From Chitinophagaceae bacterium (GTDB lineage Bacteria > Bacteroidota > Bacteroidia > Chitinophagales > Chitinophagaceae): 35,756 nt of DNA. The stretch spans positions 1-35,756 of the forward strand of contig JAIEMK010000067.1 of NCBI GenBank assembly GCA_019752295.1. The letters run 5' to 3'. Positions 24,551-33,459 of this stretch are shown here, piece by piece (positions within the stretch are counted from its first letter, which is position 1; every line of letters starts with the position of its first letter). The translations under genes were made by a program, and so were the position numbers. The notes beneath the pieces were generated by a model. It was given only the letters and a program-made list of their open reading frames with translations. It did no database searches and was not told the DNA's origin.

Positions 24551-25978
24551 ATGATCCCTCTTTTATTGATATTAATTCCATTGCTGAGCGGTCTGGCAGT
24601 ATTCCTGCTAAAAGATTCGCCTGCCTCCAAATCGCTGGCACTTGCTTCTTCTGTGGCCACACTTGCTGTATCATTAGTAGCCGTGTTTAGTAAAGGCGAA
24701 TTGAATTACGATGCAAGCTGGTTACCCGGACTCGGAAGTCGCTTTACTTTAATGCAGGACGGAATGGGTAAAATGCTTTGTTTGTTAACTGCAATATCTT
24801 TCCCCGTAGTATTCACAGCCACTTTCAAAAATGTATATCAGCGCCAATCGGCTTTTTACGGACTAATGTTGTTAACGCAGGCTGGTTTGTTGGGCGTGTT
24901 TCTGGCTGCCGATGCATTGTTGTTTTACTTCTTTTGGGAACTTGCACTAATACCAGTTTACTTTTTGAGTTCTATTTGGGGAGGTGAAAAAAGAATTGCA
25001 GTTACTTTTAAATTCTTCGTCTACACTTTCATTGGATCCTTACTCATGTTGGTTGGTATATTGTTGGTATATGCTCAAACCGCAGATCATTCATTTGCTT
25101 TGCAATCGTTTTATAAAGTAAAACTGGATGCACATTATCAGAATGGAATATTTGCTTTATTCTTTATTGCATTTGCGATTAAGATGCCAATATTTCCTTT
25201 TCATACCTGGCAGCCCGATGCATACGAACAATCACCTACTGCTGTTACCATGATCCTGAGTGGGGTGATGGTGAAGATGGGCATCTTCGCAATCATCCGT
25301 TGGTTGTTACCAATGGTTCCTGCAGGAGTGCAGGCGCATAGCATGTTTGTGGTAATACTATCGGTGATAGGTATGATCTATGCTTCACTGCTAGCGATTC
25401 GACAAGACGATATCAAACGCCTGATTGCTTATTCATCTATTGCGCATATTGGCTTAATGTGTGCAGCCATTTTTGTACAAAATCAAATCGGCTTGGAAGG
25501 TGTAATGATACAGATGTTCAATCATGGTATCAATGTAATTGGTTTGTGGATTGTGGCAGATGTAATTGAACAACAATTGGGAACCAGAAAGTTCAGCGAG
25601 TTGGGCGGACTGGCACAAAAAGCACCTGTGCTGGCAATCTTATTTGTTGTTATGGCGCTGGCGAATGTTGCCCTTCCGTTAACAAACTCATTTATTGGAG
25701 AATTCCTGATGTTTAATGGATTGTTCCGCTTTAATATTTGGATAGCAGCAGTTGCAGGAATCAGTATTATTTTAGCGGCTGTGTACACTTTGAATATGAT
25801 CCAGAAAATATTTTACGGTAATACAGTTGATAAAACTTTGGGAGCCGTGGAAGTAAGTGCTAACGTGCAATTGGTATTGAGTTTGTTGGTAGTTATGGTA
25901 TTGGTATTGGGCGTATTTCCGCAACCAATGATTAACTTAACAAAAGATACTGTTAGCGCAATATTCGCGAATCGTTAA
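24551..25978 (+). CDS. nuoM: NADH-quinone oxidoreductase subunit M
   Basis: A 475-residue antiporter-like membrane subunit with about 14 helices. E130 in FFWELALIPVYFL is the conserved proton-path glutamate, and KMPIFPFHTWQPDAYEQSPTAVTMILSGVMVKMG carries the conserved lysine region; AIRQDDIKRLIAYSSIAHIGLM follows. Substitution of Q and E for A and H in the W-L-P-D-A-H-x-x-A-P-T stretch (WQPDAYEQSPT) is a small departure from the E. coli consensus. nuoN follows after 47 bp. Confidence 0.98.
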   Translation: MIPLLLILIPLLSGLAVFLLKDSPASKSLALASSVATLAVSLVAVFSKGELNYDASWLPGLGSRFTLMQDGMGKMLCLLTAISFPVVFTATFKNVYQRQSAFYGLMLLTQAGLLGVFLAADALLFYFFWELALIPVYFLSSIWGGEKRIAVTFKFFVYTFIGSLLMLVGILLVYAQTADHSFALQSFYKVKLDAHYQNGIFALFFIAFAIKMPIFPFHTWQPDAYEQSPTAVTMILSGVMVKMGIFAIIRWLLPMVPAGVQAHSMFVVILSVIGMIYASLLAIRQDDIKRLIAYSSIAHIGLMCAAIFVQNQIGLEGVMIQMFNHGINVIGLWIVADVIEQQLGTRKFSELGGLAQKAPVLAILFVVMALANVALPLTNSFIGEFLMFNGLFRFNIWIAAVAGISIILAAVYTLNMIQKIFYGNTVDKTLGAVEVSANVQLVLSLLVVMVLVLGVFPQPMINLTKDTVSAIFANR

Positions 25979-26025
25979 TTGAACAAAGCACCCCTTAGCA
26001 ATAAGGATTAATAAGATAAGTAGTT

Positions 26026-27423
26026 ATGAACGCAATTATAGTTTCGGCATTATTAGGTGTAGTGATGATGTTTAGTGGCATCGTACTAAAAAACAAGTCC
26101 CTTCTGAAATATGTAGCGACCGGTGGGTTATTGATATTGATTTTGGCGAACCTTATGCAAACATATGGTTGGTACACAGTGAATGTAAATTCACACGATC
26201 TATTACGCTTTAGTAAATTCGGATTGTTCTTTAATACCATTGCATTTGCAGCAACTTTCTTATACCTGATACTGAGTGGAAAAGATATTGAGCATACAGG
26301 CATCTATCCTGCAGAATATTTTGCACTGATATTTTTTGTTTTGTGCGGAGTGAGCATTATGAGTTCATTTAACGGACTGCTCATGTTGTTTTTAGGAATT
26401 GAGATTATGTCGATTCCCTTATATATTTTGACAGGTGCGGATAAGAAAAATTTAAAAAGCAACGAAGCTTCTTTGAAATACTTTTTGATGGGTGCATTCT
26501 CAACAGGTATTATGCTGTTGGGTATTACACTCATCTATGGCGCTACCGGTTCGTTTTTATTGGGAGCACAATCCGCTATTAATTCTGCTGCAGCATCAGG
26601 AGCACCTCCTAGAGCTTCTTACTTACAAATTGCAGGAATCATTCTGTTATTTGTTTCTATGAGCTTTAAAGTTTCAGCAGCACCCTTCCATTTCTGGACA
26701 CCGGATGTGTACGACGGAGCCCCCAGTGTATTTACTTCCTTCATGGCAACGGTGGTGAAAGCCGCAGGATTCTTTGCTTTTATTCGCTTATTCGAAGGAC
26801 AAACTGAAATACTTGGACCCACCTGGAAAATCTTAATATCCTTTGTAATCATCGCAACATTATTGGTCGGAAATATTACTGCCGTGTTCCAGCAAAGTGT
26901 AAAACGAATGCTTGCTTATTCGAGCATCGCGCAGGCGGGCTTTATGTTATTTGCAATTTATTCGGCCAACGACCTTGCAAAAGAAGGTATTCTGTTATAT
27001 GCAACTGCTTATAGCCTTGCAACGATTGGTGTGTTCGCCGTTTTAATAAAAATGAAAGATTATACACTGGATGGCTTTAACGGACTGGCTAAAACAGAAC
27101 CCGTTTTAGCACTCACAACTACCATTTGTTTATTGTCGCTTTCGGGGATCCCGCTAACTGCCGGATTCTTTGCAAAATATTATATGCTGGCAAGTATGGT
27201 TAAGGCAGGAGGTGCAGTTTGGCTGGTAATTGTAGCGGTGATTTTTGCTGCCGTAAGTGTGTACTATTACTTTAGAGTTATTCAGTCGATGTACTTTAAA
27301 GATGGGGTTGCGGAAACCAGCGAAATTACCGGCGGCTTTAAGATCGGACTGATTTTCGTAGCAGCTTTAATCGTTTTATTTGGCTTGCTACCCTCTCTAT
27401 TGCTCAATTATTTCTATTTTTAA
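26026..27423 (+). CDS. nuoN: NADH-quinone oxidoreductase subunit N
   Basis: A 465-residue antiporter-like membrane subunit next to NuoM and NuoK, with about 14 helices. LGIEIMSIPLYILTGADKKNLKSNEASLKYFLMGAFSTGIML is the family's central region, and KVSAAPFHFWTPDVYDGAPSVFTSFMATVVKAAGFFAF contains the conserved lysine and the W-x-P-D-V-Y-x-G-A-P motif of NuoN. It is the last of the fourteen nuo genes. No terminator hairpin is clear in the 86 bp before the next gene, so read-through into the ABC-type permease gene is possible. Confidence 0.98.
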   Translation: MNAIIVSALLGVVMMFSGIVLKNKSLLKYVATGGLLILILANLMQTYGWYTVNVNSHDLLRFSKFGLFFNTIAFAATFLYLILSGKDIEHTGIYPAEYFALIFFVLCGVSIMSSFNGLLMLFLGIEIMSIPLYILTGADKKNLKSNEASLKYFLMGAFSTGIMLLGITLIYGATGSFLLGAQSAINSAAASGAPPRASYLQIAGIILLFVSMSFKVSAAPFHFWTPDVYDGAPSVFTSFMATVVKAAGFFAFIRLFEGQTEILGPTWKILISFVIIATLLVGNITAVFQQSVKRMLAYSSIAQAGFMLFAIYSANDLAKEGILLYATAYSLATIGVFAVLIKMKDYTLDGFNGLAKTEPVLALTTTICLLSLSGIPLTAGFFAKYYMLASMVKAGGAVWLVIVAVIFAAVSVYYYFRVIQSMYFKDGVAETSEITGGFKIGLIFVAALIVLFGLLPSLLLNYFYF

Positions 27424-27509
27424 CCGCTCTTCATATTTATAGCTGCAGTTTCTTTCAATCAATGAATCTCGATTACCTTTAATTTATTGAAGGATTAATC
27501 TATAACTGC

Positions 27510-28787
27510 ATGACCACATTGGACTCTTTAAGTTTAGCCTGGCGCACAGTTCGAAGCAATAAGCTTAGAACGGGCATTACAGTGGCGATCATTGCTTTCG
27601 GTATCATGGCATTGATTGGCATCATTACTGCCATTGAAGCCATGAATCAGAGCTTGAGGGAAAGCTTTTCTTTCATGGGGGCAAACGCTTTTAGTATCCG
27701 GTTTAAAGAATCAAATGTGCATATGGGTGGCGGCAGGAATAACGACTTTTCAAAAACCACCAGGGGTAAAAAAGAAAAAAAATCAAATCTTGGTAAGCCA
27801 ATTAAAATAGAAGAAGCCGAAATATTTAAAGCCAATTTTCGCTATCCCGGCGCAGTAACTGCCATCTATCGCAGGGGCCCAGGCGCTCAGGAAATACACT
27901 ATCTCGAAAAAAAGACCAACCCTAATAATGTGATTATGGGTGGGGATGAAAACTATTTGAATGTAAACGGTTATACCTTATTGCTCGGAAGAAATATTAA
28001 TGGACTGGATATTCAAAGCGGAAGAAATGTTTGTTTGCTCGGATCGAATGTGGCCAATAAATTATTTGGCGACAAGCCCGAGAAATGTATCGAAAAAATT
28101 GTACGCATTGGAAGTGTGCCGTATCGCGTTGTTGGCTTGCTCAAAGAAAAAGGTTCCAGCGCCATGTTGCGACAGGACGACGTAGTGATTACTTCTTATT
28201 CTAACTTGAGGCGTTTTGCAAATGGCAACCCTTCGTATATGATCGGAATCATGGTGGCCAATGTAAACGAACTGGATGTAGCCGGCGGCGAAGCCACTTC
28301 GGTGTTCCGTAATATGCGCAAACTACAACCTGCCGATGAAGACAATTTTGTAATTGAGAAGAGCGATAAATTTGCCGAAATGTTTATTGGCTTTTTAAGT
28401 AGCATTACAGGTTCTGCTGGTGCCATTGGTTTGATTACGCTGATCGGCGCTGCAATTGGTTTAATGAATATTATGCTAGTTGCAGTAAGTGAAAGAACAA
28501 AGGAAGTGGGCTTAATTAAAGCAATTGGTGGAAAGAGTAAAAATGTTCGACAGCAGTTTTTATTCGAAAGTATGATCATTAGTTTATTGGGTGCTGCATG
28601 CGGAATATTTTTAGGAGTATTGGTAGGAAATTTATTTTCTATTGTGCTAAAAACGGGTTTTGTAATTCCATGGGTCTGGGTGATTATCGGTATTGTAATC
28701 TGTTCGCTAGTTGGTTTATCTGCAGGTATTTATCCGGCAATGAAAGCAGCAAAACTCAATCCGATTGTAGCATTGCGCTACGAATAA
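27510..28787 (+). CDS. MacB/FtsX-type ABC transporter permease
   Basis: A 425-residue permease with one N-terminal membrane helix (about residues 18-45), a periplasmic MacB-like core domain (about 50-285), and three C-terminal helices of the FtsX fold. Signatures are SLAWRTVRSNKLRTGITVAIIAFGI at the start, MLVAVSERTKEVGLIKAIGGKSKNVRQQFLFESMIISLLG in the permease domain, and GIYPAMKAAKLNPIVALRYE at the end. An insertion rich in basic residues (KTTRGKKEKKSNLGKP, about 87-102) is unusual. No ATPase subunit or membrane-fusion protein is encoded beside it. Such permeases export lipids, peptides or lipoproteins; the substrate is unknown. A near-consensus -7 box TACCTTTA lies at 27474-27481, suggesting its own promoter. 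Confidence 0.9.
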   Translation: MTTLDSLSLAWRTVRSNKLRTGITVAIIAFGIMALIGIITAIEAMNQSLRESFSFMGANAFSIRFKESNVHMGGGRNNDFSKTTRGKKEKKSNLGKPIKIEEAEIFKANFRYPGAVTAIYRRGPGAQEIHYLEKKTNPNNVIMGGDENYLNVNGYTLLLGRNINGLDIQSGRNVCLLGSNVANKLFGDKPEKCIEKIVRIGSVPYRVVGLLKEKGSSAMLRQDDVVITSYSNLRRFANGNPSYMIGIMVANVNELDVAGGEATSVFRNMRKLQPADEDNFVIEKSDKFAEMFIGFLSSITGSAGAIGLITLIGAAIGLMNIMLVAVSERTKEVGLIKAIGGKSKNVRQQFLFESMIISLLGAACGIFLGVLVGNLFSIVLKTGFVIPWVWVIIGIVICSLVGLSAGIYPAMKAAKLNPIVALRYE

Positions 28788-28790
28788 TAA

Positions 28791-29504
28791 TTATTTTTTT
28801 GTAGAATTCTTTTTCAGTTGCTCGTTGATATAATACAGAATATCTTCACGGGTAATATGTTCTCTTAACCATTCGTAACTGGGTCTGCTTTGTTGTATAA
28901 AAATCCGAAGCGGCTCATCTTTAAAACCAGTATACTCTTCTACCAGTTTGGCTGAGTAACGATAGTTAATGTAAGCTTCTCTTTCGTTGGCTTCAAAAAA
29001 ATCAAGCGCCCTTCTTTTACTTTTTTCGTGCTTCGAAAAACGATCGATGCTGATACCCAATCCCGCACCGGAATTCGATAATGCAAAAGTTGGTTTTTTA
29101 TACGAAACCATATCGTGCAACAAATCGTTTCTTCTTTCAATGCTATCCATCTGATAAGCGCTCATTCCTTTTGCGGTAACAGTTACATTGCCAAGGTCGT
29201 GCGAGAGAGGAGATGCAAATAAACTTATTGAATCTAATTTCGAAAATTTTCTACTGTATTGTATGGTATCGAAGTGATATCCCACAGCGGCAAAAGAAAT
29301 GATCTCGTTTTCTTTAATGTCGATTTTAAAACGACCGCTATTACCGGTCATAACAGTTTGATGGGTATTGATATTGGTAACGCTTGCCAATACAACGGGA
29401 GCATGAGTGATGCTATCTTTTAAATAGCCGATCACAGGTTTGTTTTTTTGCGCAACACCGCATACCGTAAAAAATAAAAAAGCAGCCAGAATTACCAATC
29501 TCAT
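28791..29504 (-). CDS. secreted carboxypeptidase-regulatory-like domain protein
   Basis: A 237-residue protein with a signal peptide (residues 1-18, ending GVAQ). Residues about 20-90 (KPVIGYLKDSITHAPVVLASVTNINTHQTVMTGNSGRFKIDI) form a carboxypeptidase-D regulatory-like beta-sandwich of the kind that also heads SusC-type receptors; here it stands without a TonB-dependent barrel. The remainder is charged and helical (YKKPTFALSNSGAGLGISIDRFSKHEKSKRRALDFFEANEREAYINYRYS) with no motif I recognise. It ends 3 bp from the permease gene that runs toward it. The family is a fair guess for the N-terminal domain only. Confidence 0.8.
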   Translation of the reverse strand: MRLVILAAFLFFTVCGVAQKNKPVIGYLKDSITHAPVVLASVTNINTHQTVMTGNSGRFKIDIKENEIISFAAVGYHFDTIQYSRKFSKLDSISLFASPLSHDLGNVTVTAKGMSAYQMDSIERRNDLLHDMVSYKKPTFALSNSGAGLGISIDRFSKHEKSKRRALDFFEANEREAYINYRYSAKLVEEYTGFKDEPLRIFIQQSRPSYEWLREHITREDILYYINEQLKKNSTKK

Positions 29505-29518
29505 ATTCCCAATTTATT

Positions 29519-29526
29519 CAAAGGTA
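29519..29526 (-). promoter_or_regulatory. -7 box upstream of the 29504 gene
   Basis: TACCTTTG on the minus strand matches TAnnTTTG exactly, 14 bp before the start codon. The nearest upstream TTG gives a 28-bp spacer, too long for a normal -33 box. Confidence 0.45.
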
Positions 29527-29579
29527 GTTATAATGTATTTCGATTTGAATCATACAATTTCATAAACTTATCAAAAAAA

Positions 29580-29605
29580 GAGCGGAGTGAAATTTCACTC
29601 CGCTC
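29580..29605 (-). terminator. terminator of the metalloprotease gene
   Basis: A perfect 26-bp palindrome (arms GAGCGGAGTGAAA and TTTCACTCCGCTC) lies 21 bp past the metalloprotease stop codon. On the minus strand it is followed by a run of seven T, which fixes its direction. Confidence 0.92.
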
Positions 29606-29626
29606 CAAACTTATTAGCGTATTGGA

Positions 29627-32182
29627 TTATTTAGGATCCAGACCTTGTTTAATTTTTTCAGCGAGATCCAGCAAATGTATTTTGCTGAGTTTATCTCCAT
29701 ACGAAGCTGCCGCAGTATTTAGTTGCGCTCTTAAAGCAATTAGTTGCGCACGAACAATTGCAGGTACATCCGATTTTTTTACATCAAGCATAGCAGATGG
29801 TGGGCCAAACGAAATGCTGATCATCATCGTGCCAGTTGGATTGATAATTCCAATCAATTTATCTACATAAGCTTTCTGTAATAAACGGCGATAGCTGTCG
29901 ATGGTTTTATTGCCATTCAATTCGCTGAAAATGCCTTTCTGTACATCGTTCAGCATATCCATTGCATGGTATGCTTTATCTGCACCAAAACGTTCCACAC
30001 TCAGTTGCAAACGTGCAAGTCGATCGCCACTTACAAGACTATTAATAACAGATTCCTGCACACCAGCAATCGGATCATTCACAACAGGGTTGCTGATTTT
30101 ATTCCAGATACCACGATCGATGAGCCAGTTCGGCGTTTCGAATATTTGTTTGTGCAGAAAAGCAACCGCTTCTTTCTGACGTGTTTTAGGAGTGATTTCG
30201 TAAACCGCTTCGTTTTGTTCTACGGTTTTAAAAGTTTCATACACACCTCCCACATTGTTCAGCACATGAAACATATAACGCCTAAACTGTCCTACCAATT
30301 CTCCGTACATATTACTCAGGTTCTCGTACTGATCAGCGTCTTCTTTAGTCCATTCGGGTAATCCTTTGATAACGCGTTTTAAATTAAGGATGCCATATTC
30401 ACTTGCCTTTACTGCATTATCGCCCAGATCCTCGCTCTGGCTTCTTGGATCAGCTCTGTTTCCACCTTCAAAAGTTCCGAACCAGTGGCGCGGATTTTCT
30501 TTTAGTGCAGCCGTAACCATTTTGCTGCTATTGGCCTTGATTTCGTCTTCTGTTTTTCCCGGAATATAGCCATAGCCCCATCTTAGCGCCCATTTATCGT
30601 AGTCGCCGATTCGAGGATATAAACCTTTGCGGCTGATATTGTCTTCGGGTTGTGCAACATAATTAAAGCGGGCATAATCCATAATAGAACCTGTATGGCC
30701 ATTGGCTTCTACCCAGGCTTTGTCGCGCAATTTTTCAACAGGGGTCTGACTACTGTTGCCCATATTATGGCGCAATCCCAGAGTATGTCCTACTTCGTGC
30801 GACGACACAAAGCGAATCAGGTCGCCCATCAGTTCGTCATCGAATTTCATTTTTCTAGCACCAGGATCTACAGCAGCAGTTTGTAAAAGGTACCAGTCGT
30901 GTACCAGCTTCATCACATTATGATACCAGCCGATATGACTTTCCAGAATTTCGCCGCTGCGGGGGTCGTGTACATTTGGTCCGTATGCATTTTCAATATT
31001 GGAAGCAAAATAACGAACCACCGAATAGCGTGCATCTTCCATGCTCATGGTGCTATCGTTTTCGGGCCATTCTTTACCCATGATCGCATTTTTGAAACCG
31101 GCTTTTTCAAAAGCAGCATTCCAATCGTTGATGCCTGCTATCAGATATTTACGCCATTGTTTTGGTGTAGCAGGGTCGATATAATACACAATTGGTTTTT
31201 TAGGTTCCACCAATTCGCCCTTCATCCATTTGTCCCATTCCCCGTCTTTGGGTTCCAGCCGCCAGCGAACGGCGTATTTAATATTTTCAACTTCCTGCTG
31301 CTCATCCGAATAGCGCACCAGATTGGTTGTAAAAAATCCTACCCTGCGGTCTGCCATCCTGCGGGCCATTTGATTGGAAGGAAGTAATAAAAGCGATGTA
31401 TTAATTTCCATAGTTACCGCGCCTGCATCATTTGCAGCGGGGATAGATACAGAAGGCATACCGGGCATATTGGGTCCGCCTGCAGCCGGACTGGTCGCAA
31501 AAGTTTTTACCGATCTGATCTCTGTATTGATCGGATATGTGCTGATTTTTGAAATATAAGACCTGTCGGGAGCAAGTGCCGACAAATTATAAGCTCTTTT
31601 AAAAACCGGATTCAGGCTCACCACCTGATTATCGCCTTTAAAAAAGTCGCTTACATCAATGATGCTGCTGCTACTGTCTTTTCCAAAAGCAGCTATCGGA
31701 AATGCCGCTGCAATGGCATTCAGGTTACTGTTGGTAACGGCTTTGTAGATATCCTGAGCGCTGTCGGCAGTATTTACAAGTGTAATGGTTCGAAGTAGGA
31801 TGGTATTGGAAAGTCCTTTTTCGAAACTAATGGTTTGCTGATTGGCAATTTCTCCTCCGTAACCCGCTCCTGCAGGCACTTTGGCGAAACGCGCAACCGA
31901 TAAAATTTCTCTTCCCAGAAGTGAATCCGCTATTTCAAAATAGTATTTGTCCTCTATTTTGTGAACGGTAAAAAGCCCCTTTTTGGTGATGGCTTTGTCG
32001 GTAATCAAATCTTTGTAAGCCTTTGGGCCTTGTTTTGTAGCATTCGCGCCGGGGCCGCTGGTTCCATTCGAACTCGCCGTGGCGGCCGGAATAACCGGAG
32101 TAGGACTTGGGTTTTGCGGTTTTTGTTGGGCAATACCGGAAAATACAGCCAGTAAAGCCAGTGAAACAAAATAGAATCTCAT
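29627..32182 (-). CDS. secreted zinc-dependent metalloprotease (DUF5117/DUF5118/DUF4953 type)
   Basis: An 851-residue secreted protein. Residues 1-18 are a signal peptide (ending GIAQ), followed by a Pro/Ala/Ser/Gly-rich linker to about residue 55. The next segment (KDLITDKAITKKGLFTVHKIEDKYYFEIADSLLGREIL) is the short N-terminal domain of this family, and the middle (to about 400) corresponds to DUF5117. The catalytic domain has the extended zinc motif HEVGHTLGLRH, with ligands H462, H466 and H472 and general base E463, as in metzincins. TGSIMDYARFNYVAQPEDN downstream contains the methionine expected for the Met-turn. The C-terminal 250 residues are helical. Substrate is unknown. It ends at a strong terminator; the next gene on the same strand, at 29504, is separately promoted. 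Confidence 0.92.
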   Translation of the reverse strand: MRFYFVSLALLAVFSGIAQQKPQNPSPTPVIPAATASSNGTSGPGANATKQGPKAYKDLITDKAITKKGLFTVHKIEDKYYFEIADSLLGREILSVARFAKVPAGAGYGGEIANQQTISFEKGLSNTILLRTITLVNTADSAQDIYKAVTNSNLNAIAAAFPIAAFGKDSSSSIIDVSDFFKGDNQVVSLNPVFKRAYNLSALAPDRSYISKISTYPINTEIRSVKTFATSPAAGGPNMPGMPSVSIPAANDAGAVTMEINTSLLLLPSNQMARRMADRRVGFFTTNLVRYSDEQQEVENIKYAVRWRLEPKDGEWDKWMKGELVEPKKPIVYYIDPATPKQWRKYLIAGINDWNAAFEKAGFKNAIMGKEWPENDSTMSMEDARYSVVRYFASNIENAYGPNVHDPRSGEILESHIGWYHNVMKLVHDWYLLQTAAVDPGARKMKFDDELMGDLIRFVSSHEVGHTLGLRHNMGNSSQTPVEKLRDKAWVEANGHTGSIMDYARFNYVAQPEDNISRKGLYPRIGDYDKWALRWGYGYIPGKTEDEIKANSSKMVTAALKENPRHWFGTFEGGNRADPRSQSEDLGDNAVKASEYGILNLKRVIKGLPEWTKEDADQYENLSNMYGELVGQFRRYMFHVLNNVGGVYETFKTVEQNEAVYEITPKTRQKEAVAFLHKQIFETPNWLIDRGIWNKISNPVVNDPIAGVQESVINSLVSGDRLARLQLSVERFGADKAYHAMDMLNDVQKGIFSELNGNKTIDSYRRLLQKAYVDKLIGIINPTGTMMISISFGPPSAMLDVKKSDVPAIVRAQLIALRAQLNTAAASYGDKLSKIHLLDLAEKIKQGLDPK

Positions 32183-32207
32183 AAGTAGTTAAAATTTAAT
32201 TATTATT

Positions 32208-32215
32208 TAAAGATA
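32208..32215 (-). promoter_or_regulatory. possible -7 box of the metalloprotease gene
   Basis: TATCTTTA on the minus strand matches TAnnTTTG except for the last base and lies 25 bp from the start codon. No TTG at an appropriate distance was found. Confidence 0.35.
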
Positions 32216-32435
32216 GCAGTCAGATGATTTCGATGAATGAGATTTGTTGCTTCTTGGATGAATGGTAGGAAAAAACAAATGAAATCGGCGAAAAGGTTGT
32301 TATACAATGTTGTTACGGTTTTTTAGGCCATAAAATAGTTTATTCTGAAAAAAGAAAAAAAGTTTGTGCTGTTCTTGTTTTCCGTTTCAATAAAATACCT
32401 AATTTGTAAGCCCTTTGGAAAAAGAAAGGGATGTT

Positions 32436-32468
32436 TTGTTTTTTTCAAAACATTTTTATGTAGCATTG
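32436..32468 (+). promoter_or_regulatory. candidate exb-operon promoter
   Basis: TTG (32436-32438), a 22-bp spacer and TAGCATTG (32461-32468) match TTG-N17..23-TAnnTTTG with one mismatch, 62 bp before the exbB ATG. The TTG falls in the left arm of the inverted repeat ATGTTTTG/CAAAACAT, which could be an operator. Confidence 0.4.
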
Positions 32469-32530
32469 CGAATCCAAATTTTTTAATCAACTGTAATTTG
32501 TAATTTTTAAAACCCAAAATCAATTGAATC

Positions 32531-33394
32531 ATGGCTGACATCAAACCAACTGCACCAGCGGCTGCAAAAACCGCAACTTCTGCTCAACCTAAAAAGAGCA
32601 GCAATTTGGTTGCAACTATCGCCCCTATCGCTTGTATTATTCTCGGTTATGTTATATGGCGTTTTGCTATTGGAGCCGACAGTAACTTTACTACACCTGA
32701 TGCAAATGGTGGTTTCTGGCCTAGCCACAAAGGACCAAAAGGTGCTTTAGCAAAAATGTATGAAGGTGGTATCATTGTACCGATCCTGATTGGTGCATTA
32801 TTGACTGTAATTACTTTCGTGATTGAAAGATTATTGACTATTACCAAGGCAAACGGTACCGGCAATATTGCTGAGTTCATCCGTTCTGTACAATTCCACC
32901 TGGCTAACAAAGACGTTGACAAAGCAATCGTTGCTTGCGATAAGCAAAAAGGTTCTGTTGGAAATGTAATGAAAGCAGGCTTGAAAAAGTACAAAGAAAT
33001 GATCACTAATACTGAACTGGCTACAGATCAGAAAGTGTTGAACATTCAAAAAGAAGTAGAAGAAGCTACTGCATTGGAATTGCCAATGTTGGAGAAAAAT
33101 CTGGTGTTCTTATCAACTATCGCTTCAGTAGCAACCCTGATGGGATTGTTAGGTACGGTAATGGGTATGATTCGTTCTTTCTCAAAATTAGGTGACGAAG
33201 GTGGTGGAGAAGCTGCTCGTGAACTGTCACAAGGTATCTCTGAAGCCCTTTACAATACTGCATTGGGTATCGGTACTTCGGCTGTTGCGATCATCATGTA
33301 TAACATCTTTACTACACGTATCGACGGTATCACTTATGGTATTGATGAATCAGGTTTCACTTTAACTCAAAGCTTCGCTGCTAACTACAAATAA
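32531..33394 (+). CDS. exbB: ExbB/TolQ-family proton channel protein
   Basis: A 287-residue inner-membrane protein of the MotA/TolQ/ExbB family, which forms the pentameric proton channel powering TonB. An Ala/Pro-rich N-terminus (residues 1-25) precedes four hydrophobic segments at about 28-50, 78-102, 193-218 and 236-262, one more than the classical three, the extra one being N-terminal as in many Bacteroidota. The channel helix TIASVATLMGLLGTVMGMIRSF carries the conserved threonine and glycines. It is the first gene of a four-gene operon (exbB, two exbD, tonB) with junctions of 65, 37 and 48 bp. Between TolQ and ExbB the context with tonB decides for ExbB. Confidence 0.93.
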   Translation: MADIKPTAPAAAKTATSAQPKKSSNLVATIAPIACIILGYVIWRFAIGADSNFTTPDANGGFWPSHKGPKGALAKMYEGGIIVPILIGALLTVITFVIERLLTITKANGTGNIAEFIRSVQFHLANKDVDKAIVACDKQKGSVGNVMKAGLKKYKEMITNTELATDQKVLNIQKEVEEATALELPMLEKNLVFLSTIASVATLMGLLGTVMGMIRSFSKLGDEGGGEAARELSQGISEALYNTALGIGTSAVAIIMYNIFTTRIDGITYGIDESGFTLTQSFAANYK

Positions 33395-33459
33395 TCGAAA
33401 GATTTTGTGGAATGCAAAACGTTTTGAATCTAATTAGTGAAATCAATAAATAAATAACA

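Larger units (their letters stand above)
32183..32530. other. 348-bp divergent intergenic region
   Basis: AT-rich gap between the metalloprotease gene (-) and exbB (+). It holds the candidate promoters given separately, an inverted repeat CCCTTT/AAAGGG (32411-32430), and a perfect 8-bp inverted repeat ATGTTTTG/CAAAACAT with a T7 loop (32431-32453). I see no convincing coding sequence; the one longer minus-strand reading frame (to 32323) starts inside exbB and lacks coding character. Confidence 0.5.

Noticed and set aside
32323..32544. 73-residue minus-strand reading frame between the metalloprotease and exbB
   Set aside because: It begins inside exbB, is rich in Lys/Phe/Asn as expected of random AT-rich sequence, and has no recognisable features.
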